DNA from: Anaerolineales bacterium UBA5069
Lineage (GTDB): Bacteria; Chloroflexota; Anaerolineae; Caldilineales; Caldilineaceae
DNA length: 10,728 nucleotides
Assembly (NCBI GenBank): GCA_002415895.1
Contig: DIAV01000056.1
Location: 1 to 10,728 of the forward strand
Direction: 5' to 3'
The notes under the pieces are model-generated. The model saw only the letters and a list, made by a program, of their open reading frames with translations. It did no database searches and had not been told where the DNA came from. Position numbers and translations under genes: made by a program. This document shows, piece by piece, positions 1-5,759 of this stretch (within the stretch, counting starts at the first letter, position 1; each line of letters opens with the position of its first letter).

Positions 1-81
1 CGCCAGCAGCAGCCCAACTGCCATAGCCGCCACAAAGTAGGCGAGCGCCGTTTTGACAAAGAGACGTGTCAGGCGTGGCAT
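1..81 (-). CDS. Membrane protein, N-terminal fragment cut by window edge
   Basis: An ATG at 81 reading leftwards opens a frame that stays open to the window edge (27 codons). It starts MPRLTRLFVKTALAYFV: a short basic N terminus followed by a hydrophobic stretch running to the edge, typical of a first transmembrane helix. It begins only 6 bases after the stop of the NnrS-like gene, so the two are almost certainly co-transcribed and probably translationally coupled; I see no clear Shine-Dalgarno of its own. Partner genes of such haem-copper-like membrane proteins are often polytopic membrane proteins too, but the family cannot be decided from 27 residues. Confidence 0.6.
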   Translation of the reverse strand, partial: MPRLTRLFVKTALAYFVAAMAVGLLLA

Positions 82-87
82 GAGAGG

Positions 88-1239
88 TTAGCGCGCGCGC
101 AGCGGGCGCGTTGCGTCTGGCTGTGGTTCGGCGCGCCCGGCACGCTGCTGTCGTTTGACAGCAGTTACAGTGTTGAAGAGGAAGAGGAGGATGGCGATTG
201 CGCTCAGCAGCCCACCCCAGAGGCGCGCCGGCCAGTATGGAATCAGATCACCGGCGACGCGCAGCAGCAGGCTGGCGTGCAGGAAGATCAGGTGCGTGTA
301 GAAGCGCGGGTGATACGCCATGGGGATTTGCAGGACGGCGGGAAAGATGATGGGTGCGTGGCCAAAGATCATGCTAAAGGAAAAGCCGACAAAAATGGCG
401 TGCAGCAGTGCGTCGTATACAGGGCCGGCCATAACGCCGCCACGGGCAAGCGCCAGCAGGCCGGCAAACGCCAGCCACACGTAACCTGCCATGAGACTGA
501 GTGCCGTAAAGCGCGCCTGCCCGCCGGCGCGTATGCGACGCCCGGCAATGTCGTAGCGCAGCAGCCACAAGGCCATGCCCAGCAGGCCCACGGCCAGCAC
601 GCGCACGCCCCATACATAGTTGTACAAGCCCAGGGCCATGCCCAGCACCATGATCACCAGTGCGGCCACAAAGAGCGCGCGCGTGGTGGACGTGAGGCGC
701 AACATGCGGCTCAGTTCAAGGCGCTCGCCCGCGATGGTAACCACCAGAAAGCCTATCCACCAGAGTACAGCCTGGGGAATGGAGTGGCCGATGAGCCAGA
801 CAACGTTGCCTGCAAACCAGAGCGCGCCGCCCAGCACAATTGTAATGATAAAGAGCGCCCACTGAATGCGCAGGAGTTGCGCCAGCGCCACCACAAGCAC
901 GGCGCTGCCCAGCGTAATTGTCAGCGCGCCATACACAATGGGGATGGGCAGCAGAATGAGCACGCTGCCCAGCGCACTGAGCAAGGGGGCCGCCAGCGCC
1001 CAGCGCTTGCCCAGCCCCACGGCCCGCTCCAGGCCGATGAGCGTGCCCATGAAACCGCAAATCATGAGCGGTCCGTGGCTGGAGGGGAGGCGCGGCGCAA
1101 GCGCCGGCCAGCTCCAACCCAGCCGAATCAGTCCCGCCCACAACGCAGCCAAAAGCGCCGCCATGGCTGCGGCCATGAGCAGAAAGCGCACGGGGCGGGG
1201 GAGTCGCGCCGCTGCCAGTGCCGATAAATCAATCCCCAC
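88..1239 (-). CDS. NnrS-like polytopic membrane protein (putative haem-copper type)
   Basis: The 383-residue protein is almost wholly hydrophobic, with roughly ten to twelve predicted membrane helices and a short charged, Pro/Arg-rich tail. Histidines lie in or next to helices: H55 in SSHGPLMICGF, H280 in LLHAIFVGF, H294 in FGHAPIIFP, and H310/H316/H321 in the following helix. Glycine-rich helices and the GHAP/HGPLM motifs resemble NnrS and other haem-copper membrane proteins linked to nitric oxide or nitrogen-oxide metabolism. Membership of NnrS proper is not certain; a related uncharacterised family is possible. The start is a GTG at 1239, chosen because GAGG lies 7 bases upstream; no better ATG is near. 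It lies 50 bases after the cupin gene and 6 bases before the next membrane gene, so a three-gene transcript is likely. Function in NO tolerance is inference only. Confidence 0.6.
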   Translation of the reverse strand: MGIDLSALAAARLPRPVRFLLMAAAMAALLAALWAGLIRLGWSWPALAPRLPSSHGPLMICGFMGTLIGLERAVGLGKRWALAAPLLSALGSVLILLPIPIVYGALTITLGSAVLVVALAQLLRIQWALFIITIVLGGALWFAGNVVWLIGHSIPQAVLWWIGFLVVTIAGERLELSRMLRLTSTTRALFVAALVIMVLGMALGLYNYVWGVRVLAVGLLGMALWLLRYDIAGRRIRAGGQARFTALSLMAGYVWLAFAGLLALARGGVMAGPVYDALLHAIFVGFSFSMIFGHAPIIFPAVLQIPMAYHPRFYTHLIFLHASLLLRVAGDLIPYWPARLWGGLLSAIAILLFLFNTVTAVKRQQRAGRAEPQPDATRPLRAR

Positions 1240-1289
1240 AGCTATACCTCATGCTTGTTTCCCAATTTGCGGTTGCAGCAGCCGGCCCA

Positions 1290-1655
1290 TTATCCGGCAT
1301 TGCGCTCTACCATTGTCAGCAACATCACCGTTTCGCTCTCGGCATAGACGCTGTGGGGCAGATTCGGCTCCATGTAGGCCATCGTGCCGGGGCCGGCGAC
1401 GGTCGTCGTCTCACCCAGCGTCAGGCGCGCGTGGCCGCGTACGAAGTAGAGAATCGCGGCGCGCGCCGATGTGTGTTCCGAAAGCTCCTGGCCGGGCGCA
1501 AAGCCAAAGATAATGAAGTGTGTACCGTCGCGCTTGAGAAAGGTGCGGCTGACGATGGTATCGGGTGCAATGGCGCCTACAAGCGCGCCCACATCCTCAA
1601 AGTAGCTGAAGCTCTCGGCGCTCGGTTCGCTTGTTTGACGTTTATTATTCTCCAT
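1290..1655 (-). CDS. Small single-domain cupin protein
   Basis: The 121-residue protein has one cupin beta-barrel at about residues 45-118. Motif 1 is represented by GQELSEHTSARAAILYFVRG (about 55-74) and motif 2 by GPGTMAYMEPNLPHSV (about 88-103). The H-x-H pair and Glu of the classic metal site are not both present: H61 and H101 are the only obvious ligands. The EHTS...G...PHSV pattern matches a common group of small cupins ending in a hydrophobic MLLTM strand, whose function is mostly unknown. The ATG at 1655 follows GAGGA with 6 bases between. About 120 bases separate it from the protoglobin gene upstream and 50 bases from the NnrS-like gene downstream. A sensory or metal-binding role beside the membrane protein is inference. 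Confidence 0.85.
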   Translation of the reverse strand: MENNKRQTSEPSAESFSYFEDVGALVGAIAPDTIVSRTFLKRDGTHFIIFGFAPGQELSEHTSARAAILYFVRGHARLTLGETTTVAGPGTMAYMEPNLPHSVYAESETVMLLTMVERNAG

Positions 1656-1774
1656 GATGTGTCCTCGATCTGGGCGCGGGTCTCTGGACCGGCGCTATTG
1701 GTTATGCGTTGGAGTGTCCCTGCGGCATGCCCACAGGCCCTATGCCCGCGCTTATGCTTGCCTATGCCGCGCGC
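1656..1774. other. Short intergenic gap between protoglobin-MoaD and cupin genes
   Basis: These 119 bases contain the cupin ribosome binding site at the left end. On the minus strand there are two near-copies of GGGCAT (GGGCATA and GGGCATG) in the middle. I see no convincing terminator with a T-run and no strong promoter. Read-through from the protoglobin gene into the cupin gene is therefore possible but not shown. Confidence 0.4.
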
Positions 1775-2776
1775 CTATCGCCCGGGTGGGAAAAGGTGAA
1801 TTTCGTCGCCGGCGCGCAGCGGTGTGTCAAGCCCTTGCGCAATGTAGGAGAGATCCTTGCCGTTGAGCAGCACGCGCCACATGGGTTTGACGACATAGGC
1901 GCGCGCCACGGTAAACCACGGCGTACCGCGCGCATCGTCGCGCTCGCCCCCATGCCACTCGTCATCGAAGACTTCGGCGCGCGCAGCAGGATAGTAGTTG
2001 AAGAATTTGCGCAGCGCGCTCTCCACCGTCGCGCCATCGTTGGCAAAGGCCGTTGTCTCCTGCGCACCTGTGATTGTGCGCATGACGCCAAACATGGCAA
2101 AGCGCACGGGCAGCGCGCCGCTGTCGAGCGCCAGCGCGGCCGTGTAGCCCAGCTGCATCAGGTGCAGGTGCATGGCCAGCACCTTGTTCCAGCCGGCCAT
2201 GGCCGTGGGCACGGCAGCATGACCGGGCATCTCTTGCGCAAGAAAGCGCGCGAAGGTGGCGTTGACCAGGCTGATTGAGCCGGTGACGTAGATGGGCGGT
2301 ACATGTGTGTGGCGCGGCCCGTGGGCAGCGTGGAGTTTGCCCGCGCGGAAGAGGTATTGCGCCATGTCGTCGCTAAAGTCCATGCCAATCAGGCGCGCCA
2401 GCCACAACGTGAAGAAGCGCCGTCGCTCGCTCAGGTGTGTGGCGTCGGCGCCGCCTTCCCAGCCAAGAATGGCCGCCGTGTCTGGATTGGCCAAAAGCGC
2501 GTCATAGGTGCCCACCACAAGCTCATGGCCGCGCTTGAAGAGCACTTCGACGGTGGCGAGCATGGCCTCCATGTCGGCGGCGCTCAACCCCAGGAAGGCG
2601 CGCATGCGCTTCCACTCGACCTCTGGGAGCGGGTCCAGCCCCGAGAGGCTCCAGCGCGGTGCGGTGGCAAAGCCGTTGAACGCCGCAAATGGGTTGAAGG
2701 CGGCGGGCGCGGGTTGCACTGCAGTGTGGGGCAAAACGGTCGTGCTCTCTGTGGCCTGTGGCTTGCGTTGTGTCAT
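1775..2776 (-). CDS. Protoglobin fused to MoaD/ThiS-like beta-grasp domain
   Basis: The 333-residue protein has two recognisable parts. Residues about 50-215 look like a protoglobin / globin-coupled-sensor domain: FLGLSAADMEAML, a long helix with LVVGTYDALLANPDT, ERRRFFTLWLARL, then RAGKLHAAHG with H149 as the likely proximal haem ligand, followed by HVPPIYVTGSISLVNATF. Residues about 222-333 look like MoaD: VRFAMFGVMRTITGAQE, an ATVESALRKFFNYYP helix, WRVLLNGKDL, LDTPLRAGDEIHLFPPGR. MoaD and ThiS normally end in GG, which is adenylated and thiocarboxylated; here the end is GR, so sulfur-carrier activity is doubtful. The ATG at 2776 follows AAGGGA with good spacing. The Pro/Ala-rich residues 1-40 look disordered. 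It lies 66 bases after the ferredoxin gene, probably in one operon. Haem binding and gas sensing are family inference. Confidence 0.85.
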   Translation of the reverse strand: MTQRKPQATESTTVLPHTAVQPAPAAFNPFAAFNGFATAPRWSLSGLDPLPEVEWKRMRAFLGLSAADMEAMLATVEVLFKRGHELVVGTYDALLANPDTAAILGWEGGADATHLSERRRFFTLWLARLIGMDFSDDMAQYLFRAGKLHAAHGPRHTHVPPIYVTGSISLVNATFARFLAQEMPGHAAVPTAMAGWNKVLAMHLHLMQLGYTAALALDSGALPVRFAMFGVMRTITGAQETTAFANDGATVESALRKFFNYYPAARAEVFDDEWHGGERDDARGTPWFTVARAYVVKPMWRVLLNGKDLSYIAQGLDTPLRAGDEIHLFPPGR

Positions 2777-2842
2777 GAAAGTTCCCTTGCACTCAAAAAT
2801 GCAGCAATATGCGAACGCTCTTCTGCTGAATCAGGGTTCCGC

Positions 2843-3163
2843 CTACGTACGCTTTGCGCCGGTTGGCGGCGCGCCCGAGGGGTTTGTTGTGGCGGAAGGT
2901 GCGAAGAAGACAAGGAAGGGCAGTGCAATCGCCTGTTCGGGGCAAATGTTCTCGCAGATATCACACAAGGTGCAATTCTGCGGTGCACTCAGCGCGGCTT
3001 TTTGGTTAACCTGTGACAATGCCTGCGTGGGGCAAATGTCGATACAGAGGCCGCAGCCGGTGCAGCGCGCCAGATTGATGCGCGGCATGAGATTGCTGGG
3101 TTCCATGGGCAACGCTCCAAGTGGCCGGGCAATATGCGTGCGGCCGGTGTGCAATTGTTGCAT
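2843..3163 (-). CDS. 2[4Fe-4S] ferredoxin-type protein
   Basis: The 106-residue protein has two classic cluster motifs: CTGCGLCIDICP (C34, C37, C40, C44) and CTLCDICENICP (C64, C67, C70, C74), as in bacterial-type ferredoxins and NapF/NapG-like electron carriers. It should carry two [4Fe-4S] clusters and act as a soluble electron carrier or subunit. A low-complexity Pro/Ala/Thr tail of about 20 residues follows. The start is uncertain: ATG 3163 has GGAGG with 10 bases spacing, ATG 3106 has GGAG with 8 bases spacing and gives a more usual length, and ATG 3085 is just ahead of the first motif. It is the first gene of a likely unit with the protoglobin-MoaD gene 66 bases downstream. A redox partnership with the globin (for example haem reduction) is inference. 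Confidence 0.9.
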   Translation of the reverse strand: MQQLHTGRTHIARPLGALPMEPSNLMPRINLARCTGCGLCIDICPTQALSQVNQKAALSAPQNCTLCDICENICPEQAIALPFLVFFAPSATTNPSGAPPTGAKRT

Positions 3164-3344
3164 GTACGGTCTGCCTCCGCAGTGACTTAGGTCTCAGCCG
3201 GAAGAATGGGCTGCGTCCGGCCACAACGAAATGGCGCGTACCGGGGCCGGCAAACGGCTGCATACACAAGAGCGGGGGGCTGGTGGGCCCCCCGCTGCAT
3301 GGCTGCACTATGGTTGATGCTTTGATCAAGCAGAAGTCCGGGCG
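3164..3344. other. Intergenic region between HIT gene and ferredoxin gene
   Basis: These 181 bases hold a GC-rich hairpin at 3271-3296 that probably ends the HIT/ABC unit, and the leader of the ferredoxin gene at 3164-3270. On the minus strand the leader has a CCGGA...TCCGG inverted repeat, then CTGCGGAGGCAG (3171-3182), which places the GGAG of the ribosome binding site in the loop of a 4-bp stem. I found no convincing -35/-10 pair. A TTGATCAA palindrome lies at 3322-3329, on the HIT side of the hairpin. Confidence 0.5.
3271..3296 (-). terminator. GC-rich hairpin, probable terminator of ABC-HIT unit
   Basis: A perfect 10-bp stem, AGCGGGGGGC at 3271-3280 and GCCCCCCGCT at 3287-3296, encloses a 6-base loop. 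On the minus strand it lies about 50 bases after the HIT stop and is followed by CTTGTGT, a weak T-rich stretch. The plus-strand side has no T-run. Termination strength is uncertain because a proper U-tract is missing. Confidence 0.6.
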
Positions 3345-3689
3345 CTACTCGGCTGCAAGTACATGCAGCTTGGCGTGGGGAATGCTCTCATAGGAGCCAA
3401 AGTGCATCTTGACGGTGAAGCCGCGGTTGAATTGGGGAATGTCATCGACGCGGCTGCGCACCTCGCGGATGGCATACTCCAGCAGGTCGAGCAGGCCGCG
3501 GCCGTCCAACTGCTCCATGACTTCGGTGCTGTCAATGTGGCTGGTGGGAATGGCGAGCCAGTGCACAATGCTTTCGGGGTGGATGCTGCGAATGAGCGCA
3601 AAGCCTTTTTCATCGTCGCGCGCAATAATTGTGCCCGGCGCCTCACCGCGCAGGATGCTGCAAAAGGGACATTCTTCGGCGTCTGCCAT
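3345..3689 (-). CDS. HIT-fold protein with Lys replacing the catalytic His
   Basis: The 114-residue protein begins MADAEECPFCSILRGEAPG and continues with LIRSIHPESIVHWLAIPTSH, matching the N-terminal half of HINT-like histidine-triad proteins, including the C7-x2-C10 pair and H43/H51 that often bind zinc. Family members normally carry H-x-H-x-H near the C terminus, with the middle His as nucleophile for nucleotide phosphoramidate or dinucleotide cleavage. Here the segment is HAKLHVL (105-111), so Lys107 replaces the nucleophile, and H96 stands near the place of the usual Asn. The usual hydrolase or AMP-transferase activity is unlikely; nucleotide binding may remain. The ATG at 3689 is chosen over one at 3740 because AGGAG precedes it by 7 bases and the family motif starts at once. 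It lies 60 bases after the ABC permease gene. Confidence 0.8.
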   Translation of the reverse strand: MADAEECPFCSILRGEAPGTIIARDDEKGFALIRSIHPESIVHWLAIPTSHIDSTEVMEQLDGRGLLDLLEYAIREVRSRVDDIPQFNRGFTVKMHFGSYESIPHAKLHVLAAE

Positions 3690-3749
3690 TGGGCTTCTCC
3701 TATAAGTTCTTGCGAGAGGGATTGGGCACGGAATGGGCAAGTTAGGACG

Positions 3750-4493
3750 CTAGCGGCTAACCATCTGCAAACGGCAGCGGTGAAACCAGTGCATGGCTGT
3801 GCGCAACAGCACAAAATTGATGACAACAAGCACCAGTGCGATTGCGGCGACAAGGTAAAGGCTTTCCAAGGTAATGTGCCCTGCATTTGGCATAAAGTGT
3901 GTAGCAAGTGGTGCAGCCACAATGTGCAGCGTAAAGATAGCTGCGAGTGTGAACATGATTATGCGCTGCGCCTGGCGGACGCTGCGCGCGCGCAGCGAAA
4001 CAAGCACGCCAAAGGAGGCCGCAAGGATTGATGTCAGGAGGCTCAACAGGGCGCCGCTGATGAGTAGCGTGGGTCTGTAGAGCAAGAGTTGCTCGCGCGC
4101 GTAGACAATGTTGATGGCGGCAATGCTCGTGATGATGGTGATGAGCATGAGCCCCCAACCGTAGATTACGGCGGCGCTGATCTTGCCCAGCAGAATGGCA
4201 CGATCGGGCAGGGGGCTTGCCATGAGCGTCTCCAGTGTGTGCCGCTCACGCTCGCCCGCAACCGAATCGGCCACGACGGTTGCCACAATGAAGACGGGCA
4301 CCCACGCCCACAGCGAGAGCAGCCACGTATTGTCCAGCCATTGGGGGCCGGCCTGCAGCGGTAGCACAATTCCCAGCAACGTGATGACGGCGGCCACAAG
4401 GAAGATGCCCCCCGGCGACCTGCCACGCGTTGCCATCAGCTCGCGCAATTCCTTCTGTGTAACAGTCCACGCGTCGAGCAATGTTTCCTTCAT
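3750..4493 (-). CDS. ABC-2 type transporter permease
   Basis: The 247-residue integral membrane protein has about six hydrophobic segments, starting with an N-terminal cytoplasmic stretch ([16 protein letters not shown]). After the second membrane segment comes [25 protein letters not shown] (about 80-104), the signature of ABC-2/NatB-like permeases, which couples to the ATPase. It should form a homodimeric channel with the ATPase encoded just upstream and export an unknown substrate such as a lipid, drug, ion or peptide. The ATG at 4493 overlaps the ATPase stop (ATGA, 4 bases shared), a sign of translational coupling. Confidence 0.88.
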   Translation of the reverse strand: MKETLLDAWTVTQKELRELMATRGRSPGGIFLVAAVITLLGIVLPLQAGPQWLDNTWLLSLWAWVPVFIVATVVADSVAGERERHTLETLMASPLPDRAILLGKISAAVIYGWGLMLITIITSIAAINIVYAREQLLLYRPTLLISGALLSLLTSILAASFGVLVSLRARSVRQAQRIIMFTLAAIFTLHIVAAPLATHFMPNAGHITLESLYLVAAIALVLVVINFVLLRTAMHWFHRCRLQMVSR

Positions 4494-5422
4494 GCCACCT
4501 CCTCCATAAACGAGAGGAAGGCTGTTTCAAGGGTGGCGCCGCGTCGGCGCACTTCCTGAACATCCGCGCCGGACTCAACCAGGAGGCTGACAAGAGGCGC
4601 GGTGTCTACATCGCCGCTCAGGTGAATGACAAGGTTGCTATCTGCCGCATGGGCGGCGCGCACTTCGGCGCGTTTGCGCAGCAGGGTGAGCACGTCATCA
4701 TCAAAGCCGCGGCCCACAATTTCAAGTTGCGGAGCCTGGATGCGATCGCGCAGTTCAGCGGGCTTGCCCACGGCCAGCAGTTTGCCCGCGCGCAAGAGAC
4801 CTACGGTGTCACACAGTTGTTCGGCTTCGGCCAGGTTGTGCGTCGTCAGAAAAATGGTGACGCCTTCGCTGTGGCTGAGGGCGGCAAGCTCTTTGCGCAG
4901 TGCGGCGGCGGCTATCGGGTCCAGCCCGGCGGTTGGTTCATCAAAGAACACAAGGGGTGGCTGATGAAGCAGCGTGCGCGCGATGGCGAGCTTTTGCTGC
5001 ATGCCGCGACCCCACGCGCCCACAATTTCGTAGCGCCGCTCCCACAGGCCAAAGTGGCGCATGAGTGACTCAATGCGCACGCGCCGCGAGATTTCGGGCA
5101 TGCGCCAGATGCGCGCAAAGTAGTCGAGGTTGTCGTAGGCGCTCAACCGCTCGTAGAGACCGGGATGTTCGAAAAGTGCGCCCGTGCGGCGACGAATTTC
5201 ATCGCCATGCTTGTGTATGTCAAAACCCAGTACGGTGCCTTCACCCTCTGTTGGCTCAACCAACCCCAGCAGCAGACGAATGACCGTTGTCTTGCCCGCG
5301 GCGTTGGGGCCAAGCAGCCCGAAGATGGTGCCTGCGGGCACCTCGATGCTCAACTGGTCGAGCGCGCGCACGGAACCATAATCGCGTGATAGATTTGTTG
5401 TGGCGATTGCCGGTCGAGTCAC
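4490..5422 (-). CDS. ABC transporter ATP-binding protein (ABC-2 exporter type)
   Basis: The 310-residue ATPase has Walker [10 protein letters not shown] (38-46), a Q-loop region ALFEHPGLY with Glu where Gln is common, a degenerate signature [16 protein letters not shown] (135-150) resembling the SKGM-Q form of NatA-type exporters, Walker [13 protein letters not shown] (157-168) and switch His in TTHN (193-196). Residues about 230-310 form the C-terminal domain common in this exporter group. The GTG at 5422 is chosen because GGAG lies 7 bases upstream and the following residues ([21 protein letters not shown]) fit the normal N terminus; an in-frame ATG at 5584 would add 54 atypical residues without a good ribosome site. 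It overlaps the permease by 4 bases. The substrate cannot be told. Confidence 0.92.
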   Translation of the reverse strand: MTRPAIATTNLSRDYGSVRALDQLSIEVPAGTIFGLLGPNAAGKTTVIRLLLGLVEPTEGEGTVLGFDIHKHGDEIRRRTGALFEHPGLYERLSAYDNLDYFARIWRMPEISRRVRIESLMRHFGLWERRYEIVGAWGRGMQQKLAIARTLLHQPPLVFFDEPTAGLDPIAAAALRKELAALSHSEGVTIFLTTHNLAEAEQLCDTVGLLRAGKLLAVGKPAELRDRIQAPQLEIVGRGFDDDVLTLLRKRAEVRAAHAADSNLVIHLSGDVDTAPLVSLLVESGADVQEVRRRGATLETAFLSFMEEVA

Positions 5423-5602
5423 AGGGAAACTCCAGCCCGCTGCGCCCCGGCATTCGGGACGATTCGAGCAGTCGCATGGCAGAACGTGGGCGGCAGCGTG
5501 ACGGCGGAAGGACGGTGAGCCTATGACTCCGTGAGGTTGCGCCGACCCTACATCGTGCGCAATATGCGCAGTGCGCACGCTCATTGCGCACGGCTCACTG
5601 AG

Positions 5603-5608
5603 AGTATA
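5603..5608 (-). promoter_or_regulatory. Possible -10 element of ABC operon promoter
   Basis: The minus strand reads TATACT here, a 5 of 6 match to the sigma-70 -10 consensus. A matching -35 hexamer at 17 bases is not apparent, so the call is tentative. Transcription from it would give a leader of about 175 bases to the GTG at 5422 and would run through the TGCGCA cluster. Confidence 0.3.
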
Positions 5609-5678
5609 GTCCTTGCACAGGGCGGGGGATAGGTGCGTTTGTCACACCCCACGTGGGACATTCTTCCCCGCTGGTGCG

Positions 5679-5742
5679 CAAAGTGTGCAAAACGCAGCGA
5701 AGCTTCCGATTTTGGAAGCCCCGCTGCGTTTTGCACACTTTG
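5679..5742 (-). terminator. Long nested hairpin, likely bidirectional terminator after kinase
   Basis: The outer arms at 5679-5699 and 5722-5742 are perfect 21-base inverted repeats. Inside, after a 2x2 mismatch (AA/CC), GCTTCC (5702-5707) pairs with GGAAGC (5714-5719) around a GATTTT loop. The structure starts 17 bases beyond the kinase stop. AAAA before and TTTT after the inner GC-rich part give the A-tract/T-tract form of a terminator on both strands. Its 29-base core (5697-5725) matches another hairpin at 10172-10200 at 24 of 29 positions. Confidence 0.8.
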
Positions 5743-5759
5743 TTATGTTTGGTGATGCG

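Larger units (their letters stand above)
5423..5759. other. 337-base intergenic region between kinase and ABC ATPase genes
   Basis: No convincing gene is seen. The right end carries a long hairpin (5679-5742) just after the kinase stop. A perfect 10-bp palindrome CCCACGTGGG lies at 5648-5657. A minus-strand TATACT (5603-5608) could be a -10 element for the ABC unit, though no good -35 stands 17 bases away. Four TGCGCA words lie at 5556, 5565, 5572 and 5585. The remaining part (about 5423-5550) is GC-rich leader with no clear structure. Confidence 0.55.

Noticed and set aside
277..1227. Long open frame on plus opposite the NnrS-like gene
   Set aside because: It encodes a His/Gln/Arg-rich, low-complexity protein with no domain; it is the mirror of the hydrophobic minus-strand gene in GC-rich DNA.
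3314..3329. FNR-like inverted repeat TTGAT-N6-ATCAA
   Set aside because: The spacer is 6 rather than 4 bases and the site lies on the HIT side of the hairpin, not at the ferredoxin promoter.
5423..5584. N-terminal extension of the ABC ATPase to ATG 5584
   Set aside because: The extra 54 residues are atypical for the family and lack a good ribosome site, while GTG 5422 has GGAG at 7 bases.
5655..5669. DevR-box-like GGGAC...CCCC near the kinase terminator
   Set aside because: Only one half matches GGGAC and the pairing half is offset; no second box nearby.
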